Below are positions 8,750 through 18,259 of a stretch of DNA of 64,000 nt, piece by piece. This stretch comes from Caldilineaceae bacterium (GTDB taxonomy: Bacteria > Chloroflexota > Anaerolineae > Caldilineales > Caldilineaceae). The stretch covers positions 1 through 64,000 of the forward strand of contig WTGY01000081.1 of the NCBI GenBank assembly GCA_011523365.1, given 5' to 3'. Positions within the stretch are counted from its first letter, which is position 1; every line of letters starts with the position of its first letter. The translations under genes were made by a program, and so were the position numbers. The notes beneath the pieces were generated by a model that saw nothing but the letters and a program-made list of their open reading frames with translations, was not told the origin of the DNA and searched no databases.

Positions 8750-9724
8750 ATGCCTATGCACGTCTTAATCACAGGTGGCGCCGGGTTCATCGGCAGCCAT
8801 CTCGCCGACGCCTTACTCAGACGCGGCGACTCAGTCTCGGTACTTGACAATCTCAGTACAGGTTCGGCAGAGAACATCCAGGGTTTGCAGGGGCATCCTT
8901 GCTTCTCATTTGCCCAAGCCGGTCTGGATGACGTTTCTGTCCTGGACGAACTTGCCGGTCGCGCCGACGCGATTGTGCACTTAGCAGCTGCGGTAGGTGT
9001 GCATCTGGTCCTGGAGAAGCCCACGCAAACGATTGAGACGAACGTATTGGGCACACACGCGCTGCTGGCCGCCGCCCGGCGTTCCGGCTGCCAAACTCTG
9101 ATTGCCAGCACCAGTGAAGTCTACGGCAAGAGCGAATCCTTGCCATTTTCCGAGAACGACGATTTAGTTCTTGGGCCCCCCAATCGCACCCGGTGGGTCT
9201 ACGCCGCCACCAAGCTGCTCGACGAATTTCTCGCCCTCGCTGCCCACCAGGAGTTCGGACTTCCTCTCACGATCATGCGGCTGTTCAATATAGTTGGCCC
9301 ACGACAGACCGGTCGTTTCGGTATGGTCCTTCCCAGGCTCGTCAGACAGGCCCTGCGAGGGCAGCCTCTTACCGTCTACGGCGACGGTTTGCAGACGCGC
9401 TGCTTCTGTCACGTTGCGGACGTGGTGCAGGCGATAGTTGGACTGCTGGGCCGGACTACGGCTAGCGGCCAGATTTACAACATCGGCAGCAACCAGGAGG
9501 TGACAATCCGCGAACTGGCCGAACAGATCGTCGACCGCGCCGATTCTGCTTCGCCGATCCACTATCTTCCATATGGCCAGGCCTATGCCGCCGGATTTGA
9601 GGATTTGCGAAAGCGAGTACCGGATATCTCGAAGATCGCCGACGAAATCGGATGGAAGCCTACCCATTTGTTGGCGAAAATCCTGGATGATATGATTGAT
9701 TTTGAGAGGGAACGGTTGACCTGA
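8750..9724 (+). CDS. NAD-dependent epimerase/dehydratase (extended SDR), NDP-sugar type
   Basis: A 324-residue extended short-chain dehydrogenase. It has the NAD motif TGGAGFIGSH near the N-terminus, the VLDNLSTGS strand typical of UDP-glucose 4-epimerase relatives, the STSEVYG catalytic Ser/Thr region, YAATK as the catalytic Tyr-x-x-x-Lys, and MRLFNIVGPRQ. It probably acts on a nucleotide sugar (4-epimerase, 4,6-dehydratase or UDP-glucuronate decarboxylase subgroup) for surface glycan synthesis. The exact reaction cannot be assigned by reading alone. The start is chosen as the ATG before PMHVLITGG; a GGGAGGG lies rather far upstream (about 17 bases), and ATG 8756 is an alternative. Confidence 0.85.
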   Translation: MPMHVLITGGAGFIGSHLADALLRRGDSVSVLDNLSTGSAENIQGLQGHPCFSFAQAGLDDVSVLDELAGRADAIVHLAAAVGVHLVLEKPTQTIETNVLGTHALLAAARRSGCQTLIASTSEVYGKSESLPFSENDDLVLGPPNRTRWVYAATKLLDEFLALAAHQEFGLPLTIMRLFNIVGPRQTGRFGMVLPRLVRQALRGQPLTVYGDGLQTRCFCHVADVVQAIVGLLGRTTASGQIYNIGSNQEVTIRELAEQIVDRADSASPIHYLPYGQAYAAGFEDLRKRVPDISKIADEIGWKPTHLLAKILDDMIDFERERLT

Positions 9725-9797
9725 ATTCGTTATTTTTGCATCGCGTGAGCCGGAAGACCTTTTGTCAGGACAGAGGGACTACTATAAGGAGAAAGGA

Positions 9798-12191
9798 ATG
9801 AAAGCACGTTTGGTTGGAGGGATCTGTATTCTGCTTGCTGCAGTGTTGATTGTGGGATCGTTTTTGGCTACCGATGCCCTCGCTCAGGAAAGCAGCGAAA
9901 CGCCCCCAGCGGCCGAAATAGTAAATGAAGAGGGCGGGCCAGTCAGAATTACGGGAAGTGTCACCTACTCTTATCCCTACTTCACAAGCGGCGTAGCGCA
10001 ACCGCTGGTGATACTTGAGGATCAGGCTGGATTCGTAGACCGAAACGAGCATTTTCTTATGCCGGTCGAATCCCAGACTATCGGCCAGATAACGACGGAC
10101 TTCTTTACTTCGCCGTTTGAGTATTCGCTTGCCCTCCCCATCGAACCGCAGGGCAGCTACCGTGACGTCGACAATGATGCGTCAGAAGACCAAGGCGTGC
10201 AGGTATTTGCAATTGCGTACTGGGACAATACTTTTGGCGACCCTTTCCTGGAGGAGAGGGATCTCTATGGAGGAGGTTGGTCAACTGCCTACGCTTCGAC
10301 GCGCATCAGCGACGAGATCGAAACGGAACGGGAGATTGTTGGCGGTATCTTCCTTGTCTTCGCCCCCGATGATCAGCAGGGATTTCCTTCCGGCTTTGGC
10401 GAGGATGGGCTACTCTTTTCCGACGATGATCCGATAGTGACCCTGCCTCAAGGGTATACAATTGTGAACCTGGACGCCGAACCCTTCAGCTTCGACCGCT
10501 CGCGTAACCCGGTCGTCGATCTAATCGAACCAGAGGGCATCGCGCTCGTCGACTATTCTGAGCAGACCTATCCTGAAGCCTTCAACTCGCTAATCGATCT
10601 GCTTAAGAAGGAGTATGCATTCACGGAGTATAAGGGAATTGACTGGGAGGCTAAGAGGACAGAGTTTCTGCCTCGCTTTGAGGCCGCCGCCTCCGAAGAG
10701 GATGTTCGAGACTACCAGCGGGCTCTGCGAGACTTTGGGTGGTCGATACCCGATGGGCACGTGAGCGGCCCTTTCGTTCGCGAAGACTTTCAACAGGACA
10801 TAGCCGGCGGGCTGGGAATCGCGATTCGGGAGACCGAGGAAGGCCCGGTGATTGTCAACTTCGTCACGGAGGGCAGTCCGGCTGAGGCAGCAGGCATAGA
10901 ACTAGGAACTGAGATCGTCGCCATTGACGGGGTACACATCGCCGATGTCATCAGCAACGCCGTCGCTCACTCCGCGCCATTCAGTACAAGTCACTTCAAG
11001 CGCTTACAGCAGATGCGCTATGCAGTCCGCTTCCCAATCGAGACGGAAGTGGAGCTGACCTGGAAGGACGCAGAAGGCGAAGAAGTGACGGAAACAATAA
11101 AGGTCATCAGCGAATATGACAGCTTCAGCTTTTCCTCCTTTGCCAGAGGAACGACCGGGTTCGAGATTCCCGTGGACTACAGGCTGCTGGAAGCGGACGA
11201 ATACGGCGAGAACGATTACGGCTACGTAAAGATTGACAGCTTCTCCGACAACAGCGTGTTGACAGTCCAACTGTGGGAGCGAATGATCCGCACTCTAAAC
11301 CGTTACGCTGTCAACGGCCTAATCATAGACATGCGCCAGAATGGTGGGGGCAGCGGCTTCCTCGCCGATCAGATGGCCGCCTATTTCTTCCATGAGCCTC
11401 ATGTTCTTGGAAATGCTGGCTACTATGATGAAGATCGGGGCGAATTCTATTTCAACCCAGACGGAGAAGACCGCTACTACCTGCCGGCCGAGGACCTGCG
11501 ATACGATGGCGAAGTCGCAGTCATCGTCGGCCCGTTTTGCCAGAGCGCGTGTGAGTTTTTCTCCTACAATATGACCATCGATGACCGCGCCGAAGTCGTC
11601 GGCCACTACCCTACCGCCGGGTTGGGCGGCAGCATCAAGAGCATCATGATGCCTGAGAACGAGTATTTCACGTTTACGATCGGGCGAGCCGTGGATGCCG
11701 ACGGTGAAATTCATATCGAAGGCATAGGTGTGGTACCCACTGTGCTGGTGCCAATTACAAGAGAGACGCTGCTGGCGGATGAGGATGACGACGTTCTTCT
11801 CGACGCTGCGGTTGCGCACCTCGACTCGCTGCTGGCCGTCGAAACCATCGATGGCGGCGAGATCGCCATAGGAGATGTGATTGAGGGAACGTTAGTAGCC
11901 CAGACGGTCGTGCAGTACACGCTTCCGCTCTCCGCGGGCGACGTCATCAGCATCTTTGCCCGCAGCGAGGAGTTCGATACCTACCTGGCCCTCTATCTGG
12001 ACGGCGACTCACCGATCATGACCGATGACGATTCCTATGACACGGACGCCGCGCTGGAGGAACTGGAGGTACCCAGCGATCTGCAACTGATCGTCGAAGT
12101 CAGTTCCGCGCTGGGAGACGAAGAGGGGACATACACGCTGGAAGTGCTTGACGCGGCTGCGGAAGACGATAGCGGCTCTGACGACGGATAG
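9798..12191 (+). CDS. Secreted S41-family (C-terminal processing) peptidase with PDZ and PPC-like domains
   Basis: A 797-residue protein starting at an ATG preceded by AAGGAGAAAGGA. A signal peptide runs to about residue 29 (hydrophobic, ending ATDALA). A PDZ-like segment lies around residues 350-400 (GGLGIAIRE...GSPAEAAGIELGTEIVAIDG). The S41 catalytic domain follows, with MRQNGGGSG and the nucleophile region GPFCQSACEFF (Ser583). The C-terminal 110 residues (GDVIEGTL...YTLPLSAGDVISIF...FDTYLALYLDG) resemble the bacterial pre-peptidase C-terminal (PPC) domain. It is probably an extracellular protease. The large N-terminal region (30-250) is unassigned. A strong hairpin terminator follows. 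Confidence 0.85.
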   Translation: MKARLVGGICILLAAVLIVGSFLATDALAQESSETPPAAEIVNEEGGPVRITGSVTYSYPYFTSGVAQPLVILEDQAGFVDRNEHFLMPVESQTIGQITTDFFTSPFEYSLALPIEPQGSYRDVDNDASEDQGVQVFAIAYWDNTFGDPFLEERDLYGGGWSTAYASTRISDEIETEREIVGGIFLVFAPDDQQGFPSGFGEDGLLFSDDDPIVTLPQGYTIVNLDAEPFSFDRSRNPVVDLIEPEGIALVDYSEQTYPEAFNSLIDLLKKEYAFTEYKGIDWEAKRTEFLPRFEAAASEEDVRDYQRALRDFGWSIPDGHVSGPFVREDFQQDIAGGLGIAIRETEEGPVIVNFVTEGSPAEAAGIELGTEIVAIDGVHIADVISNAVAHSAPFSTSHFKRLQQMRYAVRFPIETEVELTWKDAEGEEVTETIKVISEYDSFSFSSFARGTTGFEIPVDYRLLEADEYGENDYGYVKIDSFSDNSVLTVQLWERMIRTLNRYAVNGLIIDMRQNGGGSGFLADQMAAYFFHEPHVLGNAGYYDEDRGEFYFNPDGEDRYYLPAEDLRYDGEVAVIVGPFCQSACEFFSYNMTIDDRAEVVGHYPTAGLGGSIKSIMMPENEYFTFTIGRAVDADGEIHIEGIGVVPTVLVPITRETLLADEDDDVLLDAAVAHLDSLLAVETIDGGEIAIGDVIEGTLVAQTVVQYTLPLSAGDVISIFARSEEFDTYLALYLDGDSPIMTDDDSYDTDAALEELEVPSDLQLIVEVSSALGDEEGTYTLEVLDAAAEDDSGSDDG

Positions 12192-12228
12192 CAGTGCCAG
12201 GAGTGAGAGAAGAGGATATAAGAGTAAG

Positions 12229-12261
12229 AAGTGAGAGGGGATGTACCCCTCTCACTTTTTT
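12229..12261. terminator. Bidirectional intrinsic terminator
   Basis: AAGTGAGAGGGG (12229-12240) pairs perfectly with CCCCTCTCACTT (12246-12257) around ATGTA, followed by T residues to 12261. It sits between two convergent genes, so it can serve the S41 peptidase gene on the plus strand and, with a shorter U tract, the M24 peptidase gene on the minus strand. Confidence 0.9.
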
Positions 12262-12273
12262 GCCGCCGCTTTC

Positions 12274-13506
12274 CTAGCCATTCATCGGAATGACCAGATC
12301 ATAGGGATAGTCGGTGAGCCAGATCAGTTCGCCCGCTTCATTGTAGGCGACCGCGTCCTCGACACGCACGCCGTATCCGCGGTTGGGATAGTACAGGCCA
12401 GGCTCGATGGTCACTACGTGGCCTGGTAGCAGAACCTTATCCTCGCCCGCGGCATGGCTGAAATTCGGCCCTTCGTGTATCTCCAGGCCGATGCCGTGGC
12501 CAAGGCTGTGGACATAGCCTTCTTCCGTCCCCGGATGGCTGCGAACTGTTCTGTGACCCTTGCTTTCGTAGTAGTCACATGTCATGAGCTGATACTCACG
12601 CATCGGCCGGCCCAACTCCAGTTCTGCCATGACACGGTCGAAAATCTCCTTGGTCTGGTCATAGGCTTCCTGAACTTCGTCGGTTGCATAGCCCAGACTC
12701 CAGGTGCGGGTCATGTCGTGGAAGTAGCCTTCTTCGGTTGTCGGAAAGATGTCGAAGATGATGGAGCGGCCCAGTTGCAGCGGCATTTCCGGATCGCCGG
12801 AGTTATGGGGGACACCGGCATCCCGACCTTGCGAAAAGATCGTGCCGTGGTCTTCTTGCAGACCGTTGGCGTGCAGGCGACCGCGCATGTATGCCTTGAC
12901 GTCGCCGATAGTCAGCGGCTCGCCATCCGACTTGAGTAGAATCTCGTCCCGGCCCACTTGGTGCCCCTGAATGAACGCCTGTACGTCACCCACTACTGAA
13001 CAGGTATGCCTTCCGGCGCGCTTCAGTATTTCAAGTTCGGCGTCGTCCTTGGTGATAAAAGCCTGGCTGAAGAGCGTTTCGCCGTACTCGCCCACGATTT
13101 CTATGCCCTCAATTTGCTCTTTCACCTTGTCCATCAGCGCCAGCGACGCGCCGGCGTCCTGCAAGCCGTAAACTCCGACGCGTCCGCGAAGCCCGACCAT
13201 CTCCATTGCGCGGGCAACGTACGCTGCATTTGCCGCCAACCTGTCGCCCTTGAACTCCTTGAGCAACTCATAACCGTTGAAATGCTCTTCGCGGTTGACC
13301 GTGCGCAGTCCGGTGTCTGCCGCCGTGTCTCGTTCCATCATGCCGTGGACCAGAGTCACATCTTCGCCGCGCGGCTTGAGCAAGAGTGCTCCCTCAAAAA
13401 ACCCGCCGCTGGTCAGGTATCTCATCACCGGGCCGTGTCCTTCTCCCAGAACGAGAAAACCGTCCAGGTTACGTTCCGCCATCAATCGATCCAGGTCTCG
13501 CTTCAT
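12274..13506 (-). CDS. M24-family metallopeptidase (Xaa-Pro aminopeptidase/creatinase fold)
   Basis: A 410-residue protein with an N-terminal creatinase-like domain (residues 1-160) and a C-terminal pita-bread domain. The metal ligands are in order: IIFDIFP and YFHDMTRTWS (two Asp), HSLGHGIGLEIHEGP (His), VVTIEPGLYYP (Glu) and VRVEDAVAY (Glu). This matches aminopeptidase P/prolidase-type enzymes, which cleave Xaa-Pro peptides; some relatives cleave other amide bonds. The ATG at 13506 follows GAGAGGAAAG, and a longer in-frame reading upstream has no ribosome-binding site. The gene is single, divergent from the ABC exporter genes. Confidence 0.88.
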   Translation of the reverse strand: MKRDLDRLMAERNLDGFLVLGEGHGPVMRYLTSGGFFEGALLLKPRGEDVTLVHGMMERDTAADTGLRTVNREEHFNGYELLKEFKGDRLAANAAYVARAMEMVGLRGRVGVYGLQDAGASLALMDKVKEQIEGIEIVGEYGETLFSQAFITKDDAELEILKRAGRHTCSVVGDVQAFIQGHQVGRDEILLKSDGEPLTIGDVKAYMRGRLHANGLQEDHGTIFSQGRDAGVPHNSGDPEMPLQLGRSIIFDIFPTTEEGYFHDMTRTWSLGYATDEVQEAYDQTKEIFDRVMAELELGRPMREYQLMTCDYYESKGHRTVRSHPGTEEGYVHSLGHGIGLEIHEGPNFSHAAGEDKVLLPGHVVTIEPGLYYPNRGYGVRVEDAVAYNEAGELIWLTDYPYDLVIPMNG

Positions 13507-13768
13507 CGCTTTCCTCTCTATCTTGCTTGGGTATCGCACGTATCGCGAAGTGCCCGAAAACAGAGTTTCACCCGTGAAGGCTAACATCGGGCAGTTGAGA
13601 GTCCAAACAGCTGGTGCTGGAGGGCGCTGATCAGGATTGCGCGTCAGGGCATGCGCCCACACTGGTATCTTCGTCACAGCCACTTTCTGCGCCCTTACTT
13701 TACACTGATAGAATGATCCTGAAGGTGTTAAGGGCAGACGCGACTTTTATTCGTAAAGTGAATAGGCG

Positions 13769-14581
13769 ATGAACAAGAGGGCAGAAGATGACGGACTGGG
13801 ATCGGAAACGCGGCCGCTGCTCGTTCGTCTGGATGCACTGGGCAAGTCTTACCACGAGGCAGGGCAGGAAAAATGTGTGCTGGAAGCGGTAGACTGCTCC
13901 ATCGGGGTCGGCCAGTTCATCTGCCTTTTAGGTAAATCGGGCAGTGGCAAGAGCACGCTCCTGAATCTCATCTCCGGAATCGACCGTCCTTCTGAGGGAA
14001 GTGTGTTCATTCGCGAGAATGGCCGCGAAGTCGAATTGACCGCCCTGAACGAACACCGGCGTACGCTTTTTCGCCGCCGCAACATCGGCATCATCTTCCA
14101 ATTCTTCAATCTGATCCCTACGCTCACCGTTCTCGAGAACGTCGCTCTGCCGGTTGAGTTGGCAAGCAACGACCGCAAGGGCCACCGCCGCGCCGGAAAC
14201 CTGCTCGATCGCGTCGGCCTGGGGGACCGCTTCGACTCCTTCCCCGACCGTCTCAGCGGAGGCGAACAGCAGCGCGTCGCCATTGCTCGCGCCCTCATAC
14301 ATGACCCGGTCCTGCTGCTGGCCGACGAGCCCACCGGCAACCTTGACGAAGGAACAGGCGACGTTATTCTTAACCTTCTGCTGGAGTTAAGTCGCGACGC
14401 TGGAAAGACTCTGATCATGGCGACCCATGATGAAGACATTGCCAGCCGCGCCGACGCGGTCTATTTCCTCGAACGGGGTCAGCTGGTCTCCCACCAAGCA
14501 CGGGGCCCGAACGCAGACAGCAGAGCGGACGCCGTGCAGGCGAAGAGTTGCAAAGTGAACACCGCGGCCATGCAGCGATGA
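13769..14581 (+). CDS. ABC transporter ATP-binding protein, MacB/LolD type
   Basis: A 270-residue ATPase with Walker [10 protein letters not shown] (residues 55-63), Q-loop [18 protein letters not shown], signature [15 protein letters not shown] and Walker [14 protein letters not shown]. The Q-loop and LDE features are typical of the LolD/MacB/FtsE group that pairs with FtsX-like permeases. Its stop overlaps the start of the permease gene (ATGA), so the two form a translationally coupled pair. Such mechanotransmission exporters move lipoproteins, peptides or lipids across or out of the membrane; the cargo here is unknown. Confidence 0.92.
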   Translation: MNKRAEDDGLGSETRPLLVRLDALGKSYHEAGQEKCVLEAVDCSIGVGQFICLLGKSGSGKSTLLNLISGIDRPSEGSVFIRENGREVELTALNEHRRTLFRRRNIGIIFQFFNLIPTLTVLENVALPVELASNDRKGHRRAGNLLDRVGLGDRFDSFPDRLSGGEQQRVAIARALIHDPVLLLADEPTGNLDEGTGDVILNLLLELSRDAGKTLIMATHDEDIASRADAVYFLERGQLVSHQARGPNADSRADAVQAKSCKVNTAAMQR

Positions 14582-17181
14582 GAGTTGCTCTTCCTCGGCG
14601 CGCTCTGCTGCGACTTGCTTGGCGGCACAGCTGGCGCCGCCCCCTGCAGTCGACATTTCTTGTTGTCGGCGTTGCTGTCGGTGTGGCCATGATCGTCGCC
14701 ATCGATCTAGCCAACGGTTCGGCCAACCGGGCGTTTGCGCTTGGGACCGAGCAGATCACGGGGCGCGCGACGCACCAGGTGGTCGGCGGCCCGGACGGCG
14801 TTGATTCCGCGCTCTACGTCCGGCTGCGCCGTGAACTGGGATTTCGGCTCAGCGCCCCTGTCGTAGAAAGCTTTGTAAGTTCACCGCAGTTGGACGCCCA
14901 GCCGATGCGTCTTCTCGGCATTGATCCCTTCGCTGAACCGCCTTTTCGGAGCTATTTGGGAGGCAATGACCAGACTTCCAGCGCCACCGAGGTGGAAGGC
15001 TTCGGCGACTACATCACGCCCTTTATTCTGGAGCCCAGGACAGTTCTGATCGGGCAATCGGTGGCCGACCGCTACAATTTGCAGCCTGGTCAGTCGCTGC
15101 CGATTCGAATCGGCGCGCGGATGGATAGGTTGACTATAGCCGGGCTGTTGGTTCCGTCGAACGAGTTGAGCAGGCGCGCATTGGATGGTTTGCTCATCGT
15201 CGACATCAGCACGGCGCAGGAGTTACTGGGGAGAGTCGGCCGCCTGGACCGCATCGATCTGATTCTGCAGGGGGATGCGGAAGGCATAGCCCGTCTGGCA
15301 GAGATCAGAGAGATCCTGCCCGCGGGTGCTCGTATCATTCGCCCCGCTGCGCGAACGGCCACGGTAGAGGAGATGACCGCCGCCTTCCGGCTCAACCTGA
15401 CCGCTCTCAGCCTGCTCGCCCTGGTTGTCGGGATGTTTCTCATCTACAACACGGTATCTTTCAGCGTCGTCCAGCGCCGACCTGTCCTCGGGATCCTGCG
15501 AGCTCTTGGCATGACCCGGCGTGAACTGTTCATCATGATACTGATCGAGGCGTTCACCCTCGGTCTCATTGGCACAGGCCTGGGATTGGGTCTGGGCGTT
15601 CTCCTGGGGCGGGGGGCGGTACAAGCTGTCACCCAAACCATCAACGATCTCTTCTTCGTCGTTGCTGTGCGAAACGCAGACATTCCGGTCTGGACACTGG
15701 CCAAGGGCGCTTTCAGCGGTATCGGCGCCGCGCTGTTGGCGGCTCTGCTGCCAGCGCTTGAGGCGACGAGCGTGCCTCCGGCCGGAGCTGTTCTTCGCTC
15801 CGGTATCGAACAGAAGGCTCGCCGCGCCCTTCCGCGGCTCACCGGGGCAGGCCTACTCCTCGGCCTGCTAGGCGCCGCTCTGCTCATTCCTGAGTGGAAT
15901 CTCGTGGTTGCCTTCGTCGGCCTCTTCGCGGTCATCCTGGGCGCGGCGCTGGTGACGCCGGCGCTCACCTATCTGCTGATGGACGGCGTGCGCCGCGTGC
16001 TCAGCCGTCGGTTCGGCATCCTCACGCGCATGGCCCCCCGCAACATCATTCGCTCGCTCTCGCGCACGTCTGCAGCCATCGCAGCTCTTATGGTCGCAGT
16101 CAGCGTGATCATTGGCGTAGGTGTGATGATCGTCTCCTTCCGGCTGACGGTTGAGCGGTGGCTGGACGAAATCTTGCAAGCCGATATATTCGTCTCGGCA
16201 CCCGCACTGGGCCCTAATCGCAACAACGCTACCTTGGAGCCAGGGCTGCTGGAGAAGCTGAGCGGCTTTTCGGATGTTGCCGGTTTCTCGACAAGCCGGG
16301 AGGTGGAGGCGGCCGCCACCCTACCGGACGGAGAGCAGGTCAATGTGCAACTGGCTGCCTTGCTGCGCGACCTGGCTGGAGAAGACCGCCGCTACCGTGA
16401 ATCGGTTGGAGACACCACGGCCACCTGGCGCGCCGTTGAGGCCGGCGGTGTGGTCATCAACGAGACGATGGCCAATCGCTATCGACTGCGAGTCGGCCAA
16501 ACCCTGCAACTGATAACCGATGCCGGGGAGCACGATTTCCCCGTCGTCGGAATTACCTATGATTTCGACGTAAACCCCACCTTGCTGATGTCGGACAGGG
16601 TATATCGGAGTTTCTGGAACGATGAGGCGGTCTCAACCATCGCTCTTTTTGTGGAACCGGGCGTCGACGTGGACGAAACTGTCAACGCTCTGCGCCGTGA
16701 GTTTGCAGGCGAGGCGGAGTTGTTGATCAGCTCGAATCGGGGCGTGCGCCGCAACGCACTGGAGGTGTTCGACCGTACTTTTGCCATCACCGTCGCTCTG
16801 CGCCTGCTGGCGACCTTCGTTGCATTCGTCGGCATTCTCAGCACGCTGATGAGTCTGCAACTTGAGCGTGCCAGGGAGATCGGCGTGTTAAGGGCCAACG
16901 GCATGACGCGGCGGCAGCTGTGGGGGCTCACGCTCCTGGAGACCGGCCTGCTCGGGACAAGCGCCGGACTGATCGCGATACCGACCGGTTTCATCCTGGC
17001 GCTGATTCTCATCTACATAATCAATCTACGCTCATTCGGTTGGACATTATCAATGCGTCTGCAGGTTGGGGAGTTTGGGCAAGCCTTTGTGGTAGCGCTG
17101 GCGGCAGCGCTGCTGGCCGGTCTCTATCCGGCCTGGCGCATGAGCAGGACAGACCCGGCGGAGGCTCTGCGCATGGAGTGA
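14578..17181 (+). CDS. FtsX-like permease (two FtsX domains) of an ABC exporter
   Basis: An 867-residue membrane protein. One N-terminal segment (about residues 23-45, [19 protein letters not shown]) is followed by a periplasmic-type MacB domain. A first FtsX domain (about 270-410) contains [20 protein letters not shown] second extracytoplasmic domain follows, then a C-terminal FtsX domain (about 750-860) with [19 protein letters not shown]. The duplicated layout resembles LolC/E-like or long MacB permeases. The start at 14578 overlaps the ATPase stop by four bases; an in-frame ATG ten codons earlier lies inside the ATPase gene and is less likely. Confidence 0.9.
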   Translation: MRVALPRRALLRLAWRHSWRRPLQSTFLVVGVAVGVAMIVAIDLANGSANRAFALGTEQITGRATHQVVGGPDGVDSALYVRLRRELGFRLSAPVVESFVSSPQLDAQPMRLLGIDPFAEPPFRSYLGGNDQTSSATEVEGFGDYITPFILEPRTVLIGQSVADRYNLQPGQSLPIRIGARMDRLTIAGLLVPSNELSRRALDGLLIVDISTAQELLGRVGRLDRIDLILQGDAEGIARLAEIREILPAGARIIRPAARTATVEEMTAAFRLNLTALSLLALVVGMFLIYNTVSFSVVQRRPVLGILRALGMTRRELFIMILIEAFTLGLIGTGLGLGLGVLLGRGAVQAVTQTINDLFFVVAVRNADIPVWTLAKGAFSGIGAALLAALLPALEATSVPPAGAVLRSGIEQKARRALPRLTGAGLLLGLLGAALLIPEWNLVVAFVGLFAVILGAALVTPALTYLLMDGVRRVLSRRFGILTRMAPRNIIRSLSRTSAAIAALMVAVSVIIGVGVMIVSFRLTVERWLDEILQADIFVSAPALGPNRNNATLEPGLLEKLSGFSDVAGFSTSREVEAAATLPDGEQVNVQLAALLRDLAGEDRRYRESVGDTTATWRAVEAGGVVINETMANRYRLRVGQTLQLITDAGEHDFPVVGITYDFDVNPTLLMSDRVYRSFWNDEAVSTIALFVEPGVDVDETVNALRREFAGEAELLISSNRGVRRNALEVFDRTFAITVALRLLATFVAFVGILSTLMSLQLERAREIGVLRANGMTRRQLWGLTLLETGLLGTSAGLIAIPTGFILALILIYIINLRSFGWTLSMRLQVGEFGQAFVVALAAALLAGLYPAWRMSRTDPAEALRME

Positions 17182-17236
17182 GAGGAGTGGTTGAGATGGG
17201 ATGTCCAGCGGAGGCCTGAGAGAAGGTCTGCTCGCT

Positions 17237-18202
17237 TCAGTCGAACAGACCCAGGCTCACATATTTGCTGCCGTCGTCGGGAAGTAGGGTGACGACGACA
17301 CCGTCTGCGCTGCGGGGAAGCTCCTTTGCAACCTGGATGGCAGCTGCGACGGCTGCCCCGCTACTGAAGCCTACAAACAGCCCTGCCGCACGCGCGAGGG
17401 CCTGCGTGACGTCCCAGGCAGTCTCCGCGGAAACCGCCATGTGACGGTCCACTAAGGACGGGGCATATATCCCTGGAGTGATGGCTGTCGGCAGGTATTT
17501 CAATCCTTCGATTACGGAGAGCTCATCTTCCGGCTGCACGGCAACCAGCTGTGCCGCCGTGTTCTTTTCCCGCAGGAACCGGCCTGCCCCCACGAAGGTC
17601 CCGGTTGTTCCCAACCCGGCGACGAAGTGCGTCACACGTCCCTGCGTCTGCTGCCAGATCTCCGGACCCGTGCCCTCGTAATGGGCGCGCCAGTTGGCAT
17701 CGTTGTTGTACTGATCGGCGTAGAAGTAGCGATCCGGATCGGCGGCGACGATCTCCCGCACCAGGCGGATTGCCCCGTCTGAACCCTCTAGTGGATCCGA
17801 CTCAATCAGGGTGGCGCCGTACGCCTTTACCAAGGCTTTGCGCTCACGGCTTACATTCTTAGGCATCACGAGGTGGACAGGGAATCCTCGCACAGCGCCC
17901 ACCAACGCGTAGGCGATAGCGGTGTTGCCGCTGCTGCTGTCGATGAGAATTTGTCCAGCGCCCAGCCTGCCGCCGGCTTCGGCCTCATCTACGATCTTCA
18001 AAGCTGCGCGGGCCTTGACTGAACCCCCAGGATTCGCCCACTCTGCCTTCGCGTACAGCTGTATATGGTCCAAAACGCCGCAACTGTGGGCGAACTGGGT
18101 CAGGTCCAGCAGCGGCGTATTGCCGATGTCGTCAAGTACAGAGATCGCGCTATCCGCAACGCGACTCTCTGTCATTATGGGTGACAAGGTCTGGGCAATC
18201 AT
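17237..18202 (-). CDS. cysM: Cysteine synthase, CysM-type (PLP-dependent)
   Basis: A fold-type II PLP enzyme. The PLP lysine lies in WANPGGSVKARAAL, and the phosphate/substrate loop is DSSSGNTAIAYA. A glycine-rich loop (HFVAGLGTTGTFVGAG) and GFSSGAAVAAA follow. It makes cysteine from an activated serine and a sulfur donor. The neighbours rhodanese-E1 and sulfur carrier suggest that the donor is a protein thiocarboxylate, as for Mycobacterium tuberculosis CysM with CysO, rather than free sulfide. The start is uncertain: ATG 18202 (321 residues) is chosen, with GTG 18244 and ATG 18175 possible. None has a clear ribosome-binding site. It is the last gene of the cysO-E1-cysM operon. Confidence 0.88.
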   Translation of the reverse strand: MIAQTLSPIMTESRVADSAISVLDDIGNTPLLDLTQFAHSCGVLDHIQLYAKAEWANPGGSVKARAALKIVDEAEAGGRLGAGQILIDSSSGNTAIAYALVGAVRGFPVHLVMPKNVSRERKALVKAYGATLIESDPLEGSDGAIRLVREIVAADPDRYFYADQYNNDANWRAHYEGTGPEIWQQTQGRVTHFVAGLGTTGTFVGAGRFLREKNTAAQLVAVQPEDELSVIEGLKYLPTAITPGIYAPSLVDRHMAVSAETAWDVTQALARAAGLFVGFSSGAAVAAAIQVAKELPRSADGVVVTLLPDDGSKYVSLGLFD

Positions 18203-18259
18203 TGGCGGTTCTAAAGTCAGCAGATAGTGCAGAACACTATCCACTGACTTGAATTCATT

